Below the pieces are notes generated by a model. That model was not told where the DNA came from and made no database searches. It saw only the letters and a list, made by a program, of their open reading frames with translations. DNA of 64,000 nt from an uncultured Flavobacteriales bacterium (GTDB lineage Bacteria; Bacteroidota; Bacteroidia; Flavobacteriales_D; Sanyastnellaceae): positions 51,655-115,654 of the forward strand of contig CALKGK010000035.1 in the NCBI GenBank assembly GCA_938085105.1, given 5' to 3'. Positions 17,481 to 26,353 of the stretch are shown here, piece after piece (the first letter of the stretch is position 1; the number at the start of each line of letters is the position of its first letter). The translations under genes were made by a program, and so were the position numbers.

Positions 17481-20400
17481 TCAAATTCGATAAGAGAATC
17501 CTACACTAAACGTACGTCCACGATTAAAGCTTTGGAAAGTGGATTCCTGCCCTTTGAAGGTATACGTCTGTCTGTACTCCGGATCCAAGAGGTTTCTTGC
17601 CTTAAATCGAATAGCGAAGTGTTCTCCCAAATCCTTGCTCACGGTCAAATCCAAGATTCCTCGTGGTTGATCGTAAACGTCTGGTGTTCCTCCAGGTGTG
17701 ATCAAAATGAGTTGCGGACCAGAGATGTTAAAACTCGCTGTTACATTCAATCCAAGTGAATCGTTGTTGTAGCTCAAAAGCGAGTTTACGATGTAAGGGG
17801 ACTGACCGAACATTGGTCGAGTATCTGCATGGTCTGGATCTGTTCCGCGGATTTCAGTCAACTCATCTTCTTGGATGTCTGTTGCCGAATGAACCAAAGT
17901 AACATTCAAAGCTGCACTCAAGTTGTTCAATTTAGGAGTAATGAATCCAAGGTTTTTACGAACCTCAAACTCTGCCCCAAGCACTTGTGCGCGCTCAACA
18001 TTTACCCAAGTAATCTCTGTGTTAGCAGCGGTAGCAATGATCACTTGCTCGATAGGATCTCTAAAGTCTTTGTAGAAAAAGCTCACACTGTAGATCTCTC
18101 CAAGGTTTGGATAATGTTCCAAACGTAGATCAAGGTTGTTAATCAAAGTACGAGTCAAATCGGTGTTACCTGTCTGTTGTTCTTGAATCTCAAAATCAAA
18201 AACAGAATAAGGAGCCTTCTCACGGAACATTGGACGAGCAACGGACTGACTTGCAGAGAATCTCAAGTTGGTCGTTTGAAGGTCCATCTTACGAAGTTGG
18301 TACGTCAAGTTAACCGCTGGTAAAATGTCTACCAAGTCCAAAGAACCTCTGAAGTTATCTTCAAGAGAAGGGTCAACATCATCCACCAATAGTTTTGCGC
18401 TTTCCAATAACATATCGGTAGTCTCTAAACGAACACCACCATTCACACGCAACTTTTTGTTCGCGTTCCAATCCACCATTGCATAAGCACCAAGCACATC
18501 TTGACTAGCGGTGTAAGAATTCTGAATGTCCGTGTCGTCTCTCAAGTAAATGTACTCTGATGTACCAGGAATAATGTTCATGTTCGATTCGTCGAAATAA
18601 GCATTAGGATCTCCAGCGTAAGCCAACCCACTTGAGATGAAGCTGTATCTTGATTCAGCGTATTCTCTTGTTTTCCCAACATAAGAAGCTCCAAAAGAGA
18701 AATTATTTTTCAATCCCGTAGCGTTGTTGAAAGGAATCTCGAAATTCAATTTAAGATCCAAGGTGTTGTCGATCATTTCTCGATAGTAGCGAGTAGGAGA
18801 AGGGTAGAGGTTGTCCTCAATGCTGTATTGCAACTCTCCTGCTGGGCGCTCTTCTTGGGTGTATCCAGGAAATGCTTCTTCAACATTCTCTCCTTCGGAG
18901 ATAAGAAACTCAACGTCATCCGTGATGTCGTTACCATTTGCATCAAAGTAGATTGTTTTAGCGGGCAATTCTTCATAACTGTTGGTGAATACTCTCAAAT
19001 CTGGAGTGGTTTGCTTACCTCGGGTATATGAACCAATCCAGTCAATCTTCATTTTGTGGAAATCCTTCAAAAAGTGCTCCCCACGAAGTTGAAATACATT
19101 CATTGAACGCTCCAAATAACGTTGCTGACGTTGCTCCTGACCAAGTCCAACCGCATCACTTGGGTTGATTCCGTTTTGATAACGTGAGTCATTCACTCCC
19201 GAGATGTTTGGCATGTAGGTGAAACCAATTTTGTCATTGGAACTCAACTTATAGCTCAAGTTAAAAAGAGCTGAAGTGTATACCGACTGTGTCCCTCGAG
19301 CATCACTCAACAAACGCTGTACATCCAAATTATCTTTTTCATTCTCATTTCCAGTTAGGGTGAACCTTCCTGTCGTTCCATTATCGTAAAACTGATTGGA
19401 TCTCTTGTACTGGAAACCGAAGTTATATCCAAGTGGCTTACCAAACAATTTGGTCTGGTTTCCAAAAGAAATCGCTTGTGAGATATCAAAGATTGGAGCA
19501 GAACGTACATTGTCCCAAGTATTCTCAAAGTCTTTCGTTTGAGCAGAAAGTCCTTGGTTTTGAACTTCTCTAATCGCTGGAAGGAATTCGTTGTTGACCT
19601 GGCTTACAGACTGAATTCCATCAATTTGATTCACGATTTGACCAATGCTTTGTTGACCAGAACCCGTTCCAATATCTGTAGGTCCGTTGATCCCCAATGC
19701 ATCAAGATCCGCTTGGTATCCCGCCAAAACAAGAGCATCGTAGTAGTTGGAAAGGCTAGGCTGATTGATTTCAGTGTCTGAACTCACGCTTTCTGGAACA
19801 TCTCTGAATCCATTGTCCCAACCCATCCAATCGCTTGAACTGCCTTGACTCGTCAAGAAGTTGTCGTTGAAAGTAGCGTTGGTGTTGTAGCCAATAGACC
19901 CACTGTAATTGAAGGTGAATTCATCCGGAAAATCTTTGGTGATGATGTTGATGAACGCCCCAGAATAGTCTGCTGGAAGATCCGAGTTCAAGGTTTTTAC
20001 CACCACCAAGTTATCAATCAAAGCCGTGGGAAAAAGGTCCATTTGAACTGAATTTCTTTTTGGGTCCAAGGAAGGAATTTCAGCTCCGTTCAAGGTTGTC
20101 TTAATATAGCGATCGCTCAAACCACGAACGAAAACGTAGTTACCAACTGTCGAAACTCCTGTAACCCTTTTCAATGCTGAGCTTGCATCAGAATCACCGC
20201 TCTTTTTAATTTGCTGACTGGAGATGTAGTCAATCATTGCAGGATCTTTTTTCTTGGCATTCTCCATGAAAATGTCCTTACTGCGATCTTGCTTCACTTC
20301 AACAACTGCTTCTTGCTCAATAATGAAAGTAGCTGGCATGAGGTTGAAATTCACAATGCTCACTTCGCCATCTTTCACAACGATGTTTTCTTCGACAAGC

Positions 20401-20636
20401 TTGTTGTAAGAAATGAAACTTGCCACAACGGTGTAAGTACCAGGGGCGAGTCCTTCTAAGGAGTAATTTCCGTCCAAATCTGCCATGGCGCCTTTTGACG
20501 TACCCTGAATAAGGACGTTTGCACCAATGAGGAGGTCACCATTCACACCGTCAGCAACAGTTCCACGAATAGTTCCTTGTGCTAGTGCGCCAGTGGTTAG
20601 GAGAAGCGCAATAAAAATAGCGAGATGTTTTTTCAT
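17481..20636 (-). CDS. TonB-dependent receptor, CarboxypepD_reg N-domain
   Basis: 1051 residues from ATG 20634-20636, chosen because it starts the signal peptide (KKHLAIFIALLLTTGALAQ). An ATG 30 bp upstream is in frame. Residues about 20-110 are a carboxypeptidase-regulatory-like domain (GTIRGTVADGVNGDLLIGAN, DLDGNYSLEGLAPGTYTV). About 125-240 is the plug (VFVRGLSDRYIKTTLNGAEI, YSGAFINIITK), and the rest is a 22-strand type barrel ending in FSVGFSYRI. The plug variant with RGLSDRY is typical of receptors paired with a T9SS-sorted beta-helix protein. Such a gene lies just upstream on the same strand, but a strong terminator separates the two. Substrate unknown. Confidence 0.92.
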   Translation of the reverse strand: MKKHLAIFIALLLTTGALAQGTIRGTVADGVNGDLLIGANVLIQGTSKGAMADLDGNYSLEGLAPGTYTVVASFISYNKLVEENIVVKDGEVSIVNFNLMPATFIIEQEAVVEVKQDRSKDIFMENAKKKDPAMIDYISSQQIKKSGDSDASSALKRVTGVSTVGNYVFVRGLSDRYIKTTLNGAEIPSLDPKRNSVQMDLFPTALIDNLVVVKTLNSDLPADYSGAFINIITKDFPDEFTFNYSGSIGYNTNATFNDNFLTSQGSSSDWMGWDNGFRDVPESVSSDTEINQPSLSNYYDALVLAGYQADLDALGINGPTDIGTGSGQQSIGQIVNQIDGIQSVSQVNNEFLPAIREVQNQGLSAQTKDFENTWDNVRSAPIFDISQAISFGNQTKLFGKPLGYNFGFQYKRSNQFYDNGTTGRFTLTGNENEKDNLDVQRLLSDARGTQSVYTSALFNLSYKLSSNDKIGFTYMPNISGVNDSRYQNGINPSDAVGLGQEQRQQRYLERSMNVFQLRGEHFLKDFHKMKIDWIGSYTRGKQTTPDLRVFTNSYEELPAKTIYFDANGNDITDDVEFLISEGENVEEAFPGYTQEERPAGELQYSIEDNLYPSPTRYYREMIDNTLDLKLNFEIPFNNATGLKNNFSFGASYVGKTREYAESRYSFISSGLAYAGDPNAYFDESNMNIIPGTSEYIYLRDDTDIQNSYTASQDVLGAYAMVDWNANKKLRVNGGVRLETTDMLLESAKLLVDDVDPSLEDNFRGSLDLVDILPAVNLTYQLRKMDLQTTNLRFSASQSVARPMFREKAPYSVFDFEIQEQQTGNTDLTRTLINNLDLRLEHYPNLGEIYSVSFFYKDFRDPIEQVIIATAANTEITWVNVERAQVLGAEFEVRKNLGFITPKLNNLSAALNVTLVHSATDIQEDELTEIRGTDPDHADTRPMFGQSPYIVNSLLSYNNDSLGLNVTASFNISGPQLILITPGGTPDVYDQPRGILDLTVSKDLGEHFAIRFKARNLLDPEYRQTYTFKGQESTFQSFNRGRTFSVGFSYRI

Positions 20637-20731
20637 CTTATGTGTTTTTGTGTCGATGAGCATCATTTGTCTCTCAGCGACGCGGCGAAATTATCGGGAT
20701 AATGTTAGGGAAAGGTTAAGTCAAGGTCAAT

Positions 20732-20765
20732 AAAAAAGGAGGGCCGAATTCGACCCTCCTTTTTT
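20732..20765 (-). terminator. Bidirectional-looking terminator
   Basis: A nearly perfect 12-bp stem (AAAAAAGGAGGG / CCCTCCTTTTTT) around an 8-10 nt loop, 20 bp past the stop of the T9SS-sorted gene. The A- and T-tracts on both sides would also work in the other direction. Confidence 0.9.
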
Positions 20766-20784
20766 CACAGTTGTTGATGTTCTA

Positions 20785-22452
20785 TTACTTGATAATCAAT
20801 CGTGATGTTCTCAAGTTAGATCCAGCTTGAATTTGAACCAAGTATACTCCTTCGCTCAAATCAGCAGCGTTCATTTCAAATGATTGTCCTTCGATGAGGT
20901 TGATGTTGTTTCTCTCGATGAGCAATGCGCCTGTAATGCTGTAAACACTGATAGTAGCGTTGTTCACTGTCTGATCTGCAGCAACAAAGAAACGATCGTT
21001 GGCTGGGTTAGGGTAGATGCTCAATGATGCGAAATCATTTTCTTCTTCAACAGAGGTGATGCATCCGATGAATCCTCTTTGGTCAACCAAAGTCCATCCT
21101 GCCATCCACGTGCAGTCTTCGCTTGGATCAAATGCTCCCTTGTAGGTAACATTGGTGAACCAGTCTTCTGTAGGTGCAGCACCTTCAGTGAGATTCTGAG
21201 TAGGAATAGGAATAACTCCTGCAGTTCCTTCTTCAAGTTGATACTGTAATCCGGTGCTTGCAACAGCATTGTTACCAGCAGCAAATGCAGCTTGGAAAGC
21301 AGTACTAGAAGCAGCAAGTGCATTGGTCGAGTCAGCATCAGAAGCCCATCCAGAACCCATTGAAATGGTGAAAAGGTCAGCAGCAGTAGCAGAGGTACCT
21401 GCAACTCTTACGTTATCAAAGCAGTTACCAGCAAAAGCCAATTCACCACTAACAAAACGGTTGTAAGTGTCTTCTCCTGATGCAAGGTTTTCGATGTCAA
21501 TTCCTCTTCCCCAATTGTAGAAGATAGAGTTATGGTACTCACCTGCAGCGTTGTCTCTGAATGTCAAAGCACGTCTTCCAGCAGAAATTCCACGTCCCAT
21601 TGAAGTTACGTTGAAGATTACCGGGTGCGCATATGGAAGACCATCCTCAGGATCAGTTCCACCATCGTGCTCACCACCGCGGTCACCTGAACCATCGCCT
21701 GCATCATCTTGCATTGTAAACCAGAACTGTCCGTAACCTCTCCAACCTTCGTCATAATCGTAAGAATCATCACCGCAGAAAGTTACCGCTGCGTGCTTTA
21801 CAGAAGCAGTTCCACCAAAGAACTCAATTCCATCATCCGCGTTTGCAGTTACTTCAACGTAGTCGATTACTGTTCCTGCACCAACTCCACCAAGGGTCAA
21901 ACCGTTGATTTCATTTCCAGCACCAATATCAGTACCTCCGTGACGGATAGAGATGTAAGTAATTACACCGGAATTGTCCATATCATCAGTTCCACCGTAT
22001 AGACCACGTGGTTCTGTATCTGGAATACCTTCGATTTGTGTTTCACCAGGAGTTGAGTTCAATTGAGCATCTCCGAGGATGATCAAACCACCCCAACGAC
22101 CTCGCTCGTTGTATGGAGTTGAACCGTCAAGAGCATCTTCCTCGAAGGTGAAGATAATTGGTGCATCTGCTGTACCGTTGGCAAAGATTTGACCACCACG
22201 AGCAACAATCAATGAAGAAGCATCAGCCCCTGTACCAGACATTCCTTTAACTACTGTTCCTGCTTCGATAGTAAGCGCTTGTCCAGAGTTAACGAAAACA
22301 AAGCCGTCGAGAATATAGGTGTTGTCGGCGGTCCAAGTGGTCGTTCCAGTTCCAGAACCGTCGTCACTAATAATAATGTCAGCAGCATTTGCTGTGAAAG
22401 ATGTTGCAATGGCACCTGCAACAAAAAGAATTGAGCGTAGAGCTTTTTTCAT
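20785..22452 (-). CDS. T9SS type A sorted beta-helix protein
   Basis: 555 residues. Signal peptide 1-23 (ends FTANAA). The body is a parallel beta-helix type chain with strands such as LTIEAGTVVKG, ARGGQIFANGT, GLTLGGVGAGTVIDYVEV and DDGIEFFGGTASVKHA. The last 75 residues are a T9SS type A sorting domain (LSIYPNPANDRFFV ... LSEGVYLVQI ... RLIIK), so it should be secreted and attached through T9SS. It has a high content of Gly, Asp and Thr and no recognisable catalytic motif. The adjacent TonB receptor on the same strand makes a surface-binding partner plausible. The substrate cannot be told. The 245 bp upstream (22453-22697) hold no gene. Confidence 0.88.
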   Translation of the reverse strand: MKKALRSILFVAGAIATSFTANAADIIISDDGSGTGTTTWTADNTYILDGFVFVNSGQALTIEAGTVVKGMSGTGADASSLIVARGGQIFANGTADAPIIFTFEEDALDGSTPYNERGRWGGLIILGDAQLNSTPGETQIEGIPDTEPRGLYGGTDDMDNSGVITYISIRHGGTDIGAGNEINGLTLGGVGAGTVIDYVEVTANADDGIEFFGGTASVKHAAVTFCGDDSYDYDEGWRGYGQFWFTMQDDAGDGSGDRGGEHDGGTDPEDGLPYAHPVIFNVTSMGRGISAGRRALTFRDNAAGEYHNSIFYNWGRGIDIENLASGEDTYNRFVSGELAFAGNCFDNVRVAGTSATAADLFTISMGSGWASDADSTNALAASSTAFQAAFAAGNNAVASTGLQYQLEEGTAGVIPIPTQNLTEGAAPTEDWFTNVTYKGAFDPSEDCTWMAGWTLVDQRGFIGCITSVEEENDFASLSIYPNPANDRFFVAADQTVNNATISVYSITGALLIERNNINLIEGQSFEMNAADLSEGVYLVQIQAGSNLRTSRLIIK

Positions 22453-22697
22453 GATTGGTTTTTTTGAAGATTGATTGATGCAAATCTCACTTACAAATGG
22501 TACCGATGAGTTATCGCAGAATTATGGAATGTTTATGTGGTGGTTACCTCAGTATTCCTTAAAAATTAAGCCATTGTTAAGAACGTTTGTAGGGCTTGAT
22601 TCATAGGGTTTTGAGTATTTGAGGAGATCAGTTCGAAAGCTTGTGTCAAAAAGCCTCTTCTTTTTTTACTGAGTAATTGAATTTTATCAAATATCTG

Positions 22698-23513
22698 TCA
22701 GACCACTTTTTTTGAAATCACGGAATTCCATTGAGAAGCGTTTTTCCAACGATCAATCAATTCCTTTTCTTCAAACTCGGATGCGGAGTATTGATAAAGC
22801 TTCCATTGTCCGTGAGAATATTCGAGCGAACTTAAATTTTCAATCCAGTCGCCAGAGTTCATGTATCGAACTTCCCCTCGCTCCCGAGCAATGGTTTTAA
22901 GTTGGGCTTGATGGATGTGTCCGCAAACAACGTAATCAAAATTCTTCTCTATCGCTATGCTTGCCGCGGTTTCTTCAAAATCTGAAATGTATTTAACAGC
23001 TTTCTTGACACTGTTTTTAATCTTTTTTGAAAAAGACATTCTGCTTCGCCCAAACTTCACCAAAACCCAATTCACTAAATTGTTGGTTGCAATGAGCATG
23101 TCGTATCCTGCTCCACCCAATTTAGCGAGCCACTTGGCATATTGCATGGAAGTATCAAATATATCACCATGGAAAAACCAGTACCGTTCTTGATTAATTT
23201 CGAGTTCTAGGTTGTTGATTAAGTGGAGATTGCCAAGATTAAATTCTGCATATTTCCTCAGGGCTTCGTCGTGGTTCCCAGTAATATAATACACGGGTAT
23301 GTTCGCCGACCATTTGATGATTTGTTTAACAATGTGCATGTGGTCTTCGGGGAAATACCTTTTCTTAAAACTCCAGATATCAATGATATCACCATTGAGA
23401 ATGAGCATTTTTGGTTGAATGGAACTCAAATATTGTCTGAGTTCTTTCGCCTTGCATCCATAGGTTCCTAGATGAAGATCGGAGATAACCACGATATCCA
23501 CGTCGCGTTTCAT
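22698..23513 (-). CDS. LpxH-like metallophosphoesterase
   Basis: 271 residues from ATG 23511-23513. The calcineurin-like metal motifs are all present: SDLHLG (residue 11), NGDIID (40), GNHD (79), HGDIFD (115) and GHIHQA (198). The pattern matches the UDP-2,3-diacylglucosamine diphosphatase family, which removes UMP from UDP-diacylglucosamine to give lipid X in lipid A synthesis. Many Bacteroidota carry several paralogues, so assigning this one to lipid A is tentative. There is no signal peptide, so it should act on the cytoplasmic face. It is a single gene between two non-coding gaps. Confidence 0.82.
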   Translation of the reverse strand: MKRDVDIVVISDLHLGTYGCKAKELRQYLSSIQPKMLILNGDIIDIWSFKKRYFPEDHMHIVKQIIKWSANIPVYYITGNHDEALRKYAEFNLGNLHLINNLELEINQERYWFFHGDIFDTSMQYAKWLAKLGGAGYDMLIATNNLVNWVLVKFGRSRMSFSKKIKNSVKKAVKYISDFEETAASIAIEKNFDYVVCGHIHQAQLKTIARERGEVRYMNSGDWIENLSSLEYSHGQWKLYQYSASEFEEKELIDRWKNASQWNSVISKKVV

Positions 23514-23944
23514 AATTCATAGGTTTCTGCAAAGTTGATTCACTCAAGTTGCTTGAAGTGCAGCTATCTGTTATCGTATATTGATTAGAATGTTACCTGA
23601 TGTTAAGCACATAGCGGAATGAAGGAATGGTTTGGTCGTGGTTGAAGACCCGTCGATACTCTTCGATGGAATTGTGCGCTCTAAATGGATAAGAGGTGTT
23701 GACGGGCTGATGGGAGGAATATTGGGAGGAGAGTGAAATGTGTGTTTTGACGCTCTAACTGAATAGCAAAGAGGTTTTGCGCTCTAAATGGATAAGAGGT
23801 GTTTACGGGTTGATGGTAGGAATATTGGGAGGAGAGTGAAATATTGTGTGTTTTGACGCTCTACCTGAATGGTGCCAGGGTTTTGCGCTCTAAGTGGATA
23901 GATCAGAAATTCAACCTTTCAGTTAGAAGATTCTACCCCAAAAC
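23514..23944. repeat. Intergenic repeat array A
   Basis: This 431-bp gap has no supported gene. It holds three copies of the core repeat, reading GCGCTCTAAATGGATA on the plus strand at 23676-23693, 23779-23796 and 23885-23900, with periods of 103 and 106 bp. The two full spacers are about 80 percent alike (AAGAGGTGTT-ACGGG-TGATGG...). Each also contains a degenerate inner half-copy at 23750-23765 and 23856-23871. The array lies 3' of the UbiA gene and 5' of the LpxH-like gene. Confidence 0.85.
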
Positions 23945-24919
23945 TCACCACCAAAATGGCATCAAAACTGCGATACAAATCCCCCCTGCCATGGTGATTT
24001 TCAAACCCCTTGAAGCTGCGGTATAATGGGCTTTGTGGACAGCAGACCCCATTTTGTACCAAGCGAAAACCGACGGGAAAAGGATTCCTAGCACCAACAT
24101 TATCCAAAAGGCAAGAGAAAGCTCTGCTTCTTCCAAGAATGCCCTGTAATAGTATAACCCGAGACCCAATGCTGCATAGAAAACGAGGAACAGACCATGT
24201 AAATATCTCTTCACCCCCAAAATGCCCCAAACGATTGGGAGGGTTTTGAATCCAACTTTTTTATCTCCTTTTAGGTCTTCCAAATCCTTCAAGCTCTCGC
24301 GAATGAGTGTAAGCCAAAACGCAAAGATGGAATAGGCAAAGATCCAGGACCATGAGATGGATGAGAAAAGTTCGCCATTCTTTCCTTGAAGGTCAAATAC
24401 AGCTTTTAATGACGCGATTTCAAATAAACCTGCCCATAAGGGTACTATGCCCACCATTAAAGCGACAATGAAGTTGCCAATCCAAGCTTGCTTCTTGAAC
24501 TGAACGGAATAAAACCAAAGCATGGCTCCCATGAAAATAGGAAGTAAAGCCATTAACCAGCTTTTAAATGAATATGCTAAGAATATCCCCAAAACCGTTG
24601 CTAATGCATTACAAAAATGATGAGCGGCCATGGCTACTCGACGCTTAACCGTTTTGCCAACAACCACCCGTTCAGGTTTGTTGATTCGGTCTACTCTCAA
24701 ATCAAAATAATCGTTGATGATATTACCAGCTGCAGCCAATAGAACCATCACTAAAGTGGCCAGCAAAAAGACCCATTCACAACAAACAAGTGATGCTGTC
24801 TCATCCAAAGAGTTGGCCATGGTATAGATGATCCCCCATCGCATCGCATACATCGTAAAAGCGATAATGAGCAAATTTAATGGGCGCAGAAGCCGAATAA
24901 AACCGAAGATTGTTTTCAC
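23945..24919 (-). CDS. UbiA-family prenyltransferase
   Basis: 324 residues from GTG 24917-24919. A polytopic membrane protein with about eight to nine helices. The two Asp-rich motifs for Mg-prenyl diphosphate are present: NDYFDLRVDRINKPERVV near residue 68 and DLEDLKGDKKVGFKTLP near 213. The second motif and overall look fit the geranylgeranylglycerol-phosphate/homogentisate-like branch common in Bacteroidota. The aromatic or polyol acceptor cannot be read from sequence. It is divergent from the receiver-like gene at 24962 with 42 bp between starts. Confidence 0.85.
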   Translation of the reverse strand: MKTIFGFIRLLRPLNLLIIAFTMYAMRWGIIYTMANSLDETASLVCCEWVFLLATLVMVLLAAAGNIINDYFDLRVDRINKPERVVVGKTVKRRVAMAAHHFCNALATVLGIFLAYSFKSWLMALLPIFMGAMLWFYSVQFKKQAWIGNFIVALMVGIVPLWAGLFEIASLKAVFDLQGKNGELFSSISWSWIFAYSIFAFWLTLIRESLKDLEDLKGDKKVGFKTLPIVWGILGVKRYLHGLFLVFYAALGLGLYYYRAFLEEAELSLAFWIMLVLGILFPSVFAWYKMGSAVHKAHYTAASRGLKITMAGGICIAVLMPFWW

Positions 24920-24923
24920 ACCT

Positions 24924-24931
24924 CAAACCTA
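24924..24931 (-). promoter_or_regulatory. Candidate promoter of UbiA gene
   Basis: The minus strand shows TAGGTTTG, a perfect TAnnTTTG match, with TTG 22 nt upstream as a -33 element. The GTG start follows 4 nt later, suggesting a leaderless or nearly leaderless mRNA. The -33 region runs up to the divergent gene's start. Confidence 0.45.
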
Positions 24932-24961
24932 ATAAATAGGGGAATGTGAATAACAATTTAG

Positions 24962-25345
24962 ATGGCTTTTAATCCTAGCTTAAAAAACAGACTAAATTTA
25001 TCCTCGCCTAATTTGAAGGATATGGATACCGCAGAAGAAGTAAGAAGTGCACAAGTCTTAGTCGTTGGAAGAAGAGATTACATCATTGACAATGTCAAAA
25101 AGATTCTCCTCCCGAAAGGTTTTGATGTGCAAGGAGCGATGAGCGATGATGATGTTCTTGAAAGGCTAAAAACGAAAACGGTCGATGTTCTGTTCATCGT
25201 TGGTTCTGTAGAGCCAAATTCAAAAAGAGACTTTGCAGAGTGGATTCATAACTTCTGTCCGAACACGAAGATGATCGAACATTTTGGCGGACCAGCAACC
25301 ATTTTGCTGGAAGTTCAGCAGGCCTTAACTCAAAAAGGAGGCTGA
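24962..25345 (+). CDS. Degenerate receiver-like small protein
   Basis: 127 residues from ATG 24962 (a second ATG at 25022 is possible). From residue 30 the pattern is that of a CheY-like alternating fold: AQVLVVGRRD, VKKILLPKGFDVQGAMSD, VDVLFIVGSVEPN. The phospho-acceptor Asp is missing (Gly in FIVGSV), and only one acid remains in the first loop. A non-phosphorylated receiver-like or NAD(P)-like fold is the best reading. Its 3' end overlaps the convergent asparaginase gene by 21 bp. Function unknown. Confidence 0.7.
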   Translation: MAFNPSLKNRLNLSSPNLKDMDTAEEVRSAQVLVVGRRDYIIDNVKKILLPKGFDVQGAMSDDDVLERLKTKTVDVLFIVGSVEPNSKRDFAEWIHNFCPNTKMIEHFGGPATILLEVQQALTQKGG

Positions 25346-26299
25346 ATCCACCATTTTATTGCTTCCAGGGCGTGCCTCAGCGTAATTGAAACCAGGACGC
25401 AAGGCATATGCACCAACTTCACCTTGTTTATTCATAGCGAGATAACCAATTTGGATGTCTGAATACTTTCCTTGAGCTACAATTCTTTTTACACCTTCTT
25501 CGCAGGCTTCTTGGGGAGATAAACCTTGGCGCATCAATTCAACAATCAGAAAAGACCCAAGGGTTTTCAACACGGCTTCTCCCATTCCTGTTGCAGTAGC
25601 ACCACCTATTTCATTGTCCACAAACAACCCTGCGCCAATAACAGGACTATCGCCAACTCTTCCATGCATTTTGAAGGCGAGTCCGCTCGTGGTACAAGCA
25701 CCTGCAATATTTCCTTTTTGATCCATGGTCAGCAAGCCAATCGTATCGTGATTCTCGATGTTGATGATGGGTTTGTACTCCGCTTCCTTTAGCCATTCCT
25801 CCCAAGCTTTTTTGCTTTTTTCAGTTAGCAGATTAGTGAGCTCAAAGCCGTTGTCTAAAGCAAACTTTTGTGCTCCTTCTCCAGCAAGCATAACATGGGG
25901 CGTTTGGTCCATTACTTTTCTTGCAACGGAAATCGGATGAAGAATACCTTCTAAAAAGCAAACACTACCTGCATTCCCTTCGCTGTCCATGATGCAAGCG
26001 TCCAAAGTCACTTTCCCGTCACGGTCGGGCAGCCCCCCAATTCCAACGCTTTGACCTTCCGGATCTGCTTCCACAACACGAACACCAAATTCCGCAGCAT
26101 CAACAGCAGTACCGCCTTGTTCAATGATCTTCATGGCCTCTGCATTGGCCGGAATTCCGTGTATCCAAGTTGATAAGACTAAGCCTTTTGTATAGGGGGG
26201 GCGCTTGCGTAAGGGAACATTGATCTTCAAACTAGCAGCTGAAGCTATGCCTAAAATACTCCATCCAAATTGACTAAAAAATGATCTCCTTGTTCCCAT
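25325..26299 (-). CDS. N4-glycosylasparaginase (Ntn hydrolase)
   Basis: 324 residues from ATG 26297-26299. The N-terminus TRRSFFSQFGWSILGIASAA resembles a twin-arginine signal, so export of the folded protein is likely. The family pattern follows: GGTAVDAAEFGVRVVEADP near 63 and SVGIGGLPDRDGKVTLDA near 84. Thr186 in NHDTIGLL is the expected autocleavage site and nucleophile, and MHGRVGDSPVIGAGLFVDN and GATATGMGEAVLKT form the beta chain. The enzyme cleaves the GlcNAc-Asn bond left after glycoprotein breakdown. It probably serves nutrient scavenging in the periplasm. Confidence 0.9.
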   Translation of the reverse strand: MGTRRSFFSQFGWSILGIASAASLKINVPLRKRPPYTKGLVLSTWIHGIPANAEAMKIIEQGGTAVDAAEFGVRVVEADPEGQSVGIGGLPDRDGKVTLDACIMDSEGNAGSVCFLEGILHPISVARKVMDQTPHVMLAGEGAQKFALDNGFELTNLLTEKSKKAWEEWLKEAEYKPIINIENHDTIGLLTMDQKGNIAGACTTSGLAFKMHGRVGDSPVIGAGLFVDNEIGGATATGMGEAVLKTLGSFLIVELMRQGLSPQEACEEGVKRIVAQGKYSDIQIGYLAMNKQGEVGAYALRPGFNYAEARPGSNKMVDSASFLS

Positions 26300-26353
26300 A
26301 TCTATTGATTATAAAACGGGGAATTTAGTGATTATCGATCACTCAAGAAAACC

